Of a stretch of 38,989 bases of DNA, positions 18,652 to 24,952 are shown in pieces. The notes beneath the pieces were generated by a model. It had not been told where the DNA came from. It did no database searches and was given only the letters and a program-made list of their open reading frames with translations. Positions within the stretch are counted from its first letter, which is position 1, and each line of letters begins with the position of its first letter. Source of the DNA: a virus; IMG/VR virus record IMGVR_UViG_3300010300_004031, positions 1-38,989 of that record. One strand, given 5' to 3'. The position numbers and the translations under genes were made by a program.

Positions 18652-19262
18652 AACTGTTTTTGAAATATCTCAAAGTTTTTCTCTATATCGTATAAAGCAT
18701 CATGTAACTTTTTTTCGTCAAAGTCAATATTATAATGCTGTAATAGATGTTTCTGATTTGTTTTTAAACCACGTTCCCTAAAGTGAAGGTATCTCATTTG
18801 CCAAGCAAGTAATTCGTTGCCTGGATTTTTATCCCCCTTTGCTATAGCTTTAGCTAAAATGTTTGTATCTAAAAGCTCTCCAATAAAATTTTCGTAACTA
18901 ATTCTTACGCCCATCTTTCTAAGCCAAACACCTAATATATAAATATCATAACCAAGAATATTGTGACCAAGAACAATGTTATTACCATACAAAGCTTTTT
19001 CAAAGTCTTTCCAAACAACCATTGGATCTTCTGCAACAGATTCGTAATAATCTCTGTCAAATCCAGTAACCCGTGCGGCATCTGGAGAGACATTTAAGTC
19101 GTCCCATTTGATGAAGCGATTGTGTTTTTTGATGACTTTTTTACCTTCGCATTCAATCCAAGCTATCTGCCAAGGTTTAGAGGTGATTAAGTTTAATCCC
19201 TCTGTCTCGGTATCAAAAACTACGTAGCGCTGTTTAAAGTTGTATCTAAGTAATTCTTCCAT
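18633..19262 (-). CDS. DnaQ-like DEDDh 3'-5' exonuclease
   Basis: A 209-residue exonuclease of the DnaQ/RNase-H-fold type, most likely the proofreader for the adjacent DnaE. Exo I is FDTETEG (~14-20, Asp and Glu metal ligands), Exo II is GHNILGYD (~98-105), and Exo III is HDALYD (~186-191), with His five residues before Asp, giving the DEDDh class. I chose the ATG at 19262; a TTG four codons upstream (19274) is less likely. The gene overlaps the PHP fragment by 43 nt upstream and the DnaE palm gene by 19 nt downstream. It therefore separates the two halves of the polymerase. Bacterial PolC also carries an exonuclease within its PHP region, which makes the order PHP-exo-palm notable. Confidence 0.9.
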   Translation of the reverse strand: MEELLRYNFKQRYVVFDTETEGLNLITSKPWQIAWIECEGKKVIKKHNRFIKWDDLNVSPDAARVTGFDRDYYESVAEDPMVVWKDFEKALYGNNIVLGHNILGYDIYILGVWLRKMGVRISYENFIGELLDTNILAKAIAKGDKNPGNELLAWQMRYLHFRERGLKTNQKHLLQHYNIDFDEKKLHDALYDIEKNFEIFQKQLWELEI

Positions 19263-19915
19263 GATCCAAAGCAAAATTCGTCACTACCAAAGTGATCTAG
19301 TCCAGGGTTTGATAGATCATAAGTTCTACCTATCCTGCGGTTACAAATTAATTTATAAGTTTGAAAAGCCAAAACATCTTCTTTATCTTTATAATATATT
19401 GACTTTGCATTAAAGTGTTCGTTTAAATGATTCTTGCAATAATTTAATATTTTATCTTCAATCAAACAATCAAAGGGAAGATTGTTATCTTCTATTACAA
19501 AAGATATATCACGAGGTAAATCAACAACACAATTAGAAAAGGTTGTTAAATTTTTATGTAAGAAAGAATCATAAAAGGGCACAACATACTGTAAATGTTT
19601 TGTAGAGTCCCAAGGTCTTGTGATTTTTGTGTCCGACTGTTGGGTATAAAGATTATATAATTCTTTTGCACCAGCATCACCATTTGCAAAAGCAATCATT
19701 TTACTTTCTGATTCTTCGCTGTGGTCGTCGTTATACATAGAGAAACGCAAACCAAAACGTAATCTATCTTCAAACTTTCTAAAGGCTTCTGGAAAACCTG
19801 TCATACTATCTTCAACAAAGTAAACCTCTTCGAAGTCTTTTGTTAACTCGTGTACATCATCTATTCGTAAAATGCTTTTACCTATAGATGAATGTGTCTT
19901 AAATAATGGAATCAT
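19220..19915 (-). CDS. Separate PHP (N-terminal) domain of DnaE
   Basis: A 231-residue protein matching the N-terminal PHP domain of C-family polymerases by eye. Residues 4-16 (LFKTHSSIGKSIL) correspond to the first PHP strand. Residues 31-62 (VYFVEDSMTGFPEAF...RFGLRFSMYND) correspond to the family's LTDHGxMxGxxxF...KPIxGxE segment. The end (LDHFGSDEFCFGSW, ~206-219) corresponds to the PHP-palm boundary stretch. The usual metal-binding His in TDH is replaced (EDS), so phosphoesterase activity is probably lost and the role structural. The ATG at 19915 is preceded by a very good promoter. With the palm gene at 16075-18651 it would rebuild one alpha subunit of about 1,090 residues. A decayed remnant is an alternative, but the intact frame and the promoter argue against it. 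Confidence 0.78.
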   Translation of the reverse strand: MIPLFKTHSSIGKSILRIDDVHELTKDFEEVYFVEDSMTGFPEAFRKFEDRLRFGLRFSMYNDDHSEESESKMIAFANGDAGAKELYNLYTQQSDTKITRPWDSTKHLQYVVPFYDSFLHKNLTTFSNCVVDLPRDISFVIEDNNLPFDCLIEDKILNYCKNHLNEHFNAKSIYYKDKEDVLAFQTYKLICNRRIGRTYDLSNPGLDHFGSDEFCFGSWKNYLDTTLNSAT

Positions 19916-19921
19916 ATTACC

Positions 19922-19949
19922 ACTATAGGTGATAATTTTAATTTGTCAA
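19922..19949 (-). promoter_or_regulatory. Strong leaderless promoter before the PHP gene
   Basis: On the minus strand a perfect TTGACA (19944-19949), a 16-nt spacer and TATAGT (19922-19927), then only 6 nt to the ATG at 19915. Transcription would begin at about the A of ATG. The -10 is flanked by ACC/GGT, an imperfect inverted repeat. The -35 lies inside the end of the upstream nuclease gene. Confidence 0.72.
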
Positions 19950-20933
19950 GTGTTTTGGGCAACCTTCGTAATATTTTATTGAATGTGAACCACCTTCTGG
20001 CACCATACTCTTATCAAAGTCTTCTTGAAAGCAGGAAAGAGTGTGTTCCCCATCTGCATCTAATATTTCCACATAAAAGAAATCAAATTTAAATGGACAA
20101 TGCCACATAAGAGAACCATCTTTTTTCAGTTGACCTTTTTTCTCAGCAAAACCACATTGCAGTCTACCACTAAAAGTATTATCATCTGGAAAGCCCTTAT
20201 CATATGCAAAATTACTTTTGGCTGTGGACTCTGTAAAATTTTCTAGATAGTCTTGTATATTTGCCAACTGCATTTCAAAACCTTCTAAATCATCTTCATC
20301 TAAAGGTGTCATTTTTAACAAGCCTTCTTTTTTTAAATTAAATTTTAAAAATAAAAATTCAGCATTTCTATTTACATATTCTGGAAACAAATGTTTAACA
20401 GCTAAACAATAAATGTAATCTTGTAGGTTATCTTCTTTTTCTTTTCCAATAAATATTTTTTTAGATGTTTTATAATCTCTAATCAGTGCTATTTTTTTAT
20501 CCTTGTATAAAAACAACTGGTCAATAAAACCTCTAATGTTGTATCCGTTTTTTTCTATATCAAAATCTAACTCTGCATAAGCCTCATCTGGTATACCTAA
20601 TTCTTCTCCGTGAAAGTTGCAACTTAAACCGTTGAGAATCATTTGTTTAATTAAGTCCATGTTGTCGTCATCATCAACACCCATCTCTTTCGCTTCAGAT
20701 AGTATTTGATCTTTAACAACCTTAACTGCAAAAGGATCTTTTGCTTTAACAATTTTATTGTATTGAGTTTTGGTTTTTTGTTTGGATAAATGTTCGAAAA
20801 CATTGTGACATATAGAACCACGTCTAGCTCCATCGTTACCTTTTTCTGGTAACTTGAGTTTGTATTTAGACCAATATAACCAACTACAAGATTGCGCAGT
20901 TTTTATACGGCTTGCTGATAATTTAACTTCCAT
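19938..20933 (-). CDS. Cas4/RecB-like PD-(D/E)XK nuclease, possible Fe-S protein
   Basis: A 331-residue exonuclease-like protein of the PD-(D/E)XK superfamily, similar in layout to Cas4 and the nuclease domain of RecB/AddB. Visible motifs: GSICHNVFEHL (H43), GFIDQLFLY (D138), IRDYKTSKK (D153 and K155), and the helix motif LQDYIY with Q171 and Y175. Cysteines at 16, 260, 279 and 325 have the one-N-terminal, three-C-terminal layout of the Cas4/AddB iron-sulphur site. Likely role is end resection feeding the phage annealing protein or RecA. It overlaps the primase gene by 11 nt upstream. There are no CRISPR genes nearby, so a spacer-acquisition role is unlikely. Confidence 0.85.
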   Translation of the reverse strand: MEVKLSASRIKTAQSCSWLYWSKYKLKLPEKGNDGARRGSICHNVFEHLSKQKTKTQYNKIVKAKDPFAVKVVKDQILSEAKEMGVDDDDNMDLIKQMILNGLSCNFHGEELGIPDEAYAELDFDIEKNGYNIRGFIDQLFLYKDKKIALIRDYKTSKKIFIGKEKEDNLQDYIYCLAVKHLFPEYVNRNAEFLFLKFNLKKEGLLKMTPLDEDDLEGFEMQLANIQDYLENFTESTAKSNFAYDKGFPDDNTFSGRLQCGFAEKKGQLKKDGSLMWHCPFKFDFFYVEILDADGEHTLSCFQEDFDKSMVPEGGSHSIKYYEGCPKHLTN

Positions 20934-21951
20934 TGATAATTTTCATTAGTTTTTTGCAGTTACCGTTTTTTCGTAAATTGTCTTTTGATTTTATTTGTTC
21001 TATAATCCAGTCTTGTGTTTTTTTGTCTGCTAAATTCCATTTGCATTTTCTAGTATACCACTCTTCAAACATATTAATATTAGATTCAAGCATGTCGCCA
21101 AAATCATTTGCAAGTGGTGGGTTAACGCATATTTGACTAAGGTCATATATTTGAGATAATTTAGCAACGGTTTTGATTGTGGCTATACCACCAGAGTTGG
21201 TTTCTTTATCTTTGTCGTTATTCATTGCTACAATTATTCTATCTAAATTAAAACTATTGAGATACGATAACACTTTAGATGAAATATCTAAGCCAGCTAA
21301 CATTAAAACATTTTTAAAACCAGCTTCATACAAAGCCATGCAGTCGCCAATACTTTCTACTAAAATAACTTCGCCTTTTTCTTCTATATTGTCGTGGGAA
21401 AGATGGTGTGGATAAACCCAATCTGTTTTACGCCCCATGTGCTTCCATTTGGGAATATTATCTCCTTTCACAACAGTCCTACCAGAAAAACCATGTATCT
21501 GATTGTTTAAATCGTAGATAGGAAAAACCATACGTCTATACATTTTACCGCCACCAGCATAACCGCACTTAAATAATTTTTGGGTTTCTTCGGATATCTT
21601 TTTATTTAGGTAAAAATCTCTGACTGGTAGGAGTTTTTCTAAATAAGATTCTGGGTATATTTTTTCCATTTCTATTTTTTGTTCTGGCTCTTTACGTTCG
21701 TAAGTTTGTACAGCGTCACCTACATATTGTTTTAATATTTGGGGGTCATTAGTTTTTAGTGTTTCTTGTACTAAAGCTTGAAATGGTTTAGATTGGTTGT
21801 CTGTACCAAAATCTTTCCAAACGCCAGTGTCTTTATATATTATAATGGCTGTTTTGTTTTTTCCATTTCTATACAAAGCATTTGTACGCCAATGATTACC
21901 ACAATCTTGAAGTTGATAACCAAGCTTTTCTAAACTGTCTCTATAGATCAT
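20923..21951 (-). CDS. DnaG-type Toprim primase without the zinc-binding cysteines
   Basis: A 342-residue primase that would lay down RNA primers with the adjacent helicase. The catalytic Toprim part has VILVESIGDCMALY (conserved Glu, ~194-203) followed by the DxD-type segment MNNDKDKE (~241). A preceding RNA-polymerase-like segment reads YRRMVFPIYDLNNQIHGFSGR, the DnaG FPI...GxxGR pattern. The N-terminal ~80 residues resemble the CHC2 zinc-binding domain in layout (KTAIIIYKDTGVWKDFG) but lack its Cys/His ligands. I chose ATG 21951 over the TTG one codon upstream. It overlaps the end of the helicase gene by 11 nt. No helicase-interaction domain of DnaG type is obvious at the C-terminus. Confidence 0.88.
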   Translation of the reverse strand: MIYRDSLEKLGYQLQDCGNHWRTNALYRNGKNKTAIIIYKDTGVWKDFGTDNQSKPFQALVQETLKTNDPQILKQYVGDAVQTYERKEPEQKIEMEKIYPESYLEKLLPVRDFYLNKKISEETQKLFKCGYAGGGKMYRRMVFPIYDLNNQIHGFSGRTVVKGDNIPKWKHMGRKTDWVYPHHLSHDNIEEKGEVILVESIGDCMALYEAGFKNVLMLAGLDISSKVLSYLNSFNLDRIIVAMNNDKDKETNSGGIATIKTVAKLSQIYDLSQICVNPPLANDFGDMLESNINMFEEWYTRKCKWNLADKKTQDWIIEQIKSKDNLRKNGNCKKLMKIINGS

Positions 21952-23458
21952 CAAAAGAAGGTATATTATCTTGTGTGTGTATTAAGTCACCACCATTGTT
22001 TCTGAAGGCGACGATGTCTCTTAAATCTCCACACTCTGTGATGTTAAAGTTTTTAAACTGTAGATTGATAAAGTTTTTGCGTAAGTTGTCATCAACTTGG
22101 ACTGGCTCACAAGCACCTGCAATATCTTTACCTAAATGTCTAGCTTTAACGTTGATAAGTTTATGTGTACCAAATGAAGAACCATCGTCTGTTATTTCAT
22201 CTGTTGTTTTTTGTCTTAAAATAAACATGTGAGAACAGAACTGTGTGATTCTATCTGATAGGGAGACGATGGACTCATCATCAACAATATTTTGAGAATT
22301 TCTGTTATTAGTAATACCACTACGATTTGATTGTACAGATGTAATCATTGGTATAACTGGCAAACCATCCTCAAGGATTTCTTTTTGTATACATTTTTTA
22401 AACTTGTCTACCATCTCTCCAACCATTTGCCACTCTGATTTATTGCCAGACTGTTTATCGGAAGATGTTTTAATATAATCAAAAGAAAAAATCATTTTAT
22501 TGCCACGACCAACTTGAGAATAATAAAATCTTTTAAGTGTGTTAATCATAGAGTCAACATCCATACCACCAACATTGTAGTAGTAAAATTTAAGTTGTTT
22601 AACCTTAGACCAAACAGCTCGAACTTTCTTTACAACATCTTCTCCAGCTTGTCGCCACTTACCACTTTCCAATAAGTGAGAAGGCACACCAGACAAAGCC
22701 GCACATTGACGAATGATTAGTTCTTCTTTACTCATTTCACCGTTATCAAAATGTAAAACGGGTACGTTGTATTTCATTGCAACCTTTGTTGAATAATCCA
22801 TGCAAAATTGTGTTTTACCAACACCAGAACGAGCAACTATAACTGTAATGTTTCCTGGTCTCAAAAGAGAGCCGTAAATATCATTTACCTTTTCGTGAGG
22901 GCCGAACATTCCGAACTCGTCAACTGGATTGTTGCCACGCTCTTCAATAAATCCTTCCATCTCCTCGTAAATGTTTTTAGGAACGTCATCACCAACTTCA
23001 AACAAATTAATTTTTTCATTATACATTTGATCGGCCATTTCAATAATCTGCAAATATGGCACATCTGTGTTGATGTTTTTCATTTGCTCTGAAATTTTTT
23101 GACCAGTAGAATGTATCTCTCTGCGGACGCTGTACTTTTTGAGTTCCTTAATTGAGGTTTCTATCTTGTCGTCAGAATGTATTTTACGCATTGATAGCGA
23201 TCGTACATAATCAAGTATATTGATATCTTCTTCAAACTTGATTCCTAAATCTTTAATTCTTTGTACTATGACAATCTCGTCAATACTTTCGTTTTTCTCT
23301 AAAGACTTTTTGAGTATAAGGAAGAGTGTTTTATGTAGTAGAGAATTTTTATCGTAAAAATCCTTTTCATTTAAGACGCTTAAATAATTAACAAATATGT
23401 TAGGTTTTTGCAAGAAAGCGGCTAAAACTTGCTTTTCTATTTCATAACTATAAATCAT
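21941..23458 (-). CDS. dnaB: Replicative DnaB-type helicase
   Basis: A 505-residue hexameric helicase of the DnaB family, unwinding DNA at the phage fork. The N-terminal domain starts with SYEIEKQVLAAFLQKP and KDFYDKNSLLHKTLF. The RecA-like motor has Walker A ARSGVGKT at about 209, then VLHFDNGEMSKEEL (the H1a-type Glu), a Walker-B-like MIFSFDYIKT, and a GKDIAGA-type C-terminal region where arginine-finger residues normally lie. I chose ATG 23458 rather than the GTG two codons upstream because the promoter and the AGG sit correctly for it. The primase follows with an 11-nt overlap, as helicase-primase pairs commonly do. No separate helicase loader was recognised in the window. Confidence 0.93.
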   Translation of the reverse strand: MIYSYEIEKQVLAAFLQKPNIFVNYLSVLNEKDFYDKNSLLHKTLFLILKKSLEKNESIDEIVIVQRIKDLGIKFEEDINILDYVRSLSMRKIHSDDKIETSIKELKKYSVRREIHSTGQKISEQMKNINTDVPYLQIIEMADQMYNEKINLFEVGDDVPKNIYEEMEGFIEERGNNPVDEFGMFGPHEKVNDIYGSLLRPGNITVIVARSGVGKTQFCMDYSTKVAMKYNVPVLHFDNGEMSKEELIIRQCAALSGVPSHLLESGKWRQAGEDVVKKVRAVWSKVKQLKFYYYNVGGMDVDSMINTLKRFYYSQVGRGNKMIFSFDYIKTSSDKQSGNKSEWQMVGEMVDKFKKCIQKEILEDGLPVIPMITSVQSNRSGITNNRNSQNIVDDESIVSLSDRITQFCSHMFILRQKTTDEITDDGSSFGTHKLINVKARHLGKDIAGACEPVQVDDNLRKNFINLQFKNFNITECGDLRDIVAFRNNGGDLIHTQDNIPSFDDL

Positions 23459-23495
23459 ATGCACCTAATATTGTGCATAAAATCAAAAAAGTCAA
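23459..23495 (-). promoter_or_regulatory. Helicase promoter with -10 cradled in an inverted repeat
   Basis: On the minus strand TTGACT (23490-23495), a 17-nt spacer and AATATT (23467-23472), then 8 nt to ATG 23458. The -10 lies in the 8-nt centre of a perfect 7-bp inverted repeat with arms TATGCAC and GTGCATA. The right arm reaches into the start codon. An AGG 5 nt before ATG could serve as a weak ribosome site. Confidence 0.58.
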
Positions 23496-23743
23496 GTATT
23501 TTCTTGATCTTCTTCAATTTCGTATGGTTCTTCAGATACTTCAGCTAAAAATGTTTCTAAAGCTTTTTTTAAACCATACTCTGTGACTTGACAGTCGCAC
23601 TTGGTGTGAATAATAGGCTCGCCCTTTTCTGTAGCAAAAGCGATAATAAAACCTTTATAGGCCTTTGGCCCTCCACTCATTTCATATAATTGTTCCAAAA
23701 TCTTATCTGGAACGGTAAAATCATTAAATTTTGGTTCGCTCAT
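23492..23743 (-). CDS. Small acidic hypothetical protein, 83 aa
   Basis: I do not recognise this protein. It has 83 residues and an acidic C-terminus (SEEPYEIEEDQENT). The centre carries FIIAFATEKGEPIIHTKCDCQVTEYGL, with one CxC pair, and is followed by a helix ALETFLAEV. There is no signal peptide or membrane segment. It sits between the endonuclease gene (gap 15 nt) and the helicase promoter, whose -35 overlaps its stop codon. Its ATG is 8 nt after a GTGTAAA motif that begins right after the stop of the upstream gene. Small acidic phage proteins are often inhibitors of host enzymes or DNA mimics; nothing in the sequence proves that here. Confidence 0.65.
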   Translation of the reverse strand: MSEPKFNDFTVPDKILEQLYEMSGGPKAYKGFIIAFATEKGEPIIHTKCDCQVTEYGLKKALETFLAEVSEEPYEIEEDQENT

Positions 23744-23751
23744 CTAGTATA

Positions 23752-23758
23752 TTTACAC
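23752..23758 (-). promoter_or_regulatory. GTGTAAA start-proximal motif
   Basis: GTGTAAA on the minus strand directly follows the upstream TGA stop and ends 8 nt before the ATG at 23743. The flanking bases make a near-palindrome (AGTGTA-AA-TATACT with one G-T pair). Confidence 0.42.
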
Positions 23759-24160
23759 TCACCCCAAAAGCTTTTCAAAATATTCTTCTGATAATTCGTC
23801 ATCTGGGTAAATTTCAATCAATTCTATATCATTTAACTCACAAAACTCCATTTTTTTGTTATCTCTTCGTATTTGACGTACGAAATTAGCTCTGGTTTTG
23901 TGAAAATGCTTTACAAACTTAAGATGTTGGGCTCCTTGAACCTCTATAGCTATCTTTTTAGTGTGGTTATAAAAATCTAAGGTAAGTTGTGTACCTGCAA
24001 CCTTAAACTCCTCATATACGGCATCATAGCGCCAATGTTTGTACAAATAGGATCTTACTGTACGCTGAAATTTACTTCTACACTTACCATTCCACTTAAT
24101 CTTGTATCTGTGTGGATTTCTAACTGGTTTTTCTTTGCCGTATAGAGTTATAAAATTCAT
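23759..24160 (-). CDS. Small PD-(D/E)XK endonuclease (VSR/DUF559-like)
   Basis: A 133-residue basic protein with the compact restriction-endonuclease-like core seen in VSR- and DUF559-type nucleases. LTLDFYNHTKKIAIEVQGAQ contains D62, E73 and Q75, the D...ExQ active-site arrangement. It is followed by a basic helix with RRDNKKMEFC and a final strand IELIEIYP. Expected activity is a metal-dependent nick or cut in DNA; the recombination setting next to RecA and the helicase suggests junction or fork processing, but target and specificity cannot be read. Its ATG directly follows the T-tract of a terminator whose loop contains the likely -10 box for this gene, so it probably opens a new transcription unit. 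Confidence 0.72.
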   Translation of the reverse strand: MNFITLYGKEKPVRNPHRYKIKWNGKCRSKFQRTVRSYLYKHWRYDAVYEEFKVAGTQLTLDFYNHTKKIAIEVQGAQHLKFVKHFHKTRANFVRQIRRDNKKMEFCELNDIELIEIYPDDELSEEYFEKLLG

Positions 24161-24191
24161 AAAAAAGCCCTCTCCTATTATAGAGAGGGCT
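24161..24191 (-). terminator. Rho-independent terminator after the outer-membrane protein gene
   Basis: Minus-strand hairpin with a perfect 9-bp stem (AGCCCTCTC / GAGAGGGCT), an 8-nt loop and six T residues. It lies 15 nt past the barrel-protein stop and should end transcription of the RecA/barrel unit. The T-tract abuts the ATG of the next gene at 24160. Confidence 0.9.
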
Positions 24192-24204
24192 GATTGTTTT
24201 TCAA
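24177..24204 (-). promoter_or_regulatory. Promoter whose -10 is the loop of the terminator
   Basis: On the minus strand TTGAAA (24199-24204), a 16-nt spacer and a perfect TATAAT (24177-24182). The -10 falls in the terminator loop, so new transcripts would start within the right arm and lack the complete hairpin. An AGGAG in that arm is 12 nt from ATG 24160. Confidence 0.68.
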
Positions 24205-24205
24205 G

Positions 24206-24916
24206 TTAAAAGTTGAGAGCGACCCCAAAGTCAGAGGTTGATTCCCACTCTCCATCAGTGCCTTGAGCTGTATTTAAATCATTGTTTAGATAATTTAAAT
24301 TAGCAAACACTGTTAGGTGATCTAATGTTGTTTGAACACCAAGTGTGACTAAAGTATAAGTGTAGTCTGTATCATATTCAAATGACTTACCGTACTCTAC
24401 TCCAACACCGATTGCAAAATGCTCAGTGAGATCTAGATCTGTTCCTACTGCGATATCTGCTGTATATTGACCACCTTCTTCTGTTGCAACAGAAAGAATT
24501 GAATCAACGCCAAACAAACTGAGGCCATAAGAACTAACTAACTCATAAGTATTTTCGTTATCAATAGAAGTAATTAATAATTCTGTAGCAATATCGCCAA
24601 TGAATGTAGAAAGATTAGTACCAATTGTACCATATAACTCTTCTTCATCAGCTTTTACTTGCTCAATTGAACCAATAAGTGACAAGCCACCAATTACTCC
24701 TAACTCTGAAGACGCTTTTACATATTGAACATCTGCAGATCCGTAAAGCCCGCCATCAATGCGTTTTTCGTAGTTACCTACTTCAACATCAATGTCCCAT
24801 GACTTTACCGTTTGTTCTAGGTCTTGTGCCTCTGCTTTACCCCCAAAAAGGAAAAAAGCTGCAATAACTGCGACAACAAGCCCCACTTTAATCTTATTAT
24901 TTTTTAGTATTTCCAT
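24206..24916 (-). CDS. Secreted outer-membrane beta-barrel protein
   Basis: A 236-residue protein with a classic signal peptide: NNKIK, then a hydrophobic core VGLVVAVIAAFFLF and an AEA cleavage site after residue 30. The mature part is acidic and made of alternating amphipathic strands (VQYVKASSELGVIGGLSLIGSIE, AIGVGVEYGKSF, LTVFANLNYL). It ends in VALNF with the terminal Phe typical of outer-membrane barrels recognised by BamA. It would be exported and inserted in the host outer membrane, placing it beside the LPS-type genes in function. It stands between recA and an endonuclease gene, with its own strong terminator. Superinfection exclusion or surface alteration is the likeliest role, by analogy with phage Lom/porin-type morons. 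Confidence 0.82.
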   Translation of the reverse strand: MEILKNNKIKVGLVVAVIAAFFLFGGKAEAQDLEQTVKSWDIDVEVGNYEKRIDGGLYGSADVQYVKASSELGVIGGLSLIGSIEQVKADEEELYGTIGTNLSTFIGDIATELLITSIDNENTYELVSSYGLSLFGVDSILSVATEEGGQYTADIAVGTDLDLTEHFAIGVGVEYGKSFEYDTDYTYTLVTLGVQTTLDHLTVFANLNYLNNDLNTAQGTDGEWESTSDFGVALNF

Positions 24917-24952
24917 AACTTAAATCAACCCCTACTGAGGGTTAGATAGCCT

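Noticed and set aside
18651-19915. Intein-type split of DnaE
   Set aside because: The PHP protein ends LNSAT and the palm protein starts MGIRN; neither has intein motifs, a splice-junction Cys/Ser, or the ~100/35-residue intein halves. The intervening gene is a complete exonuclease.
24917-24952. Terminator after recA (AACCC/GGGTT repeat)
   Set aside because: The stem is 5 bp and no T-tract follows on the minus strand; transcription probably continues into the barrel gene.
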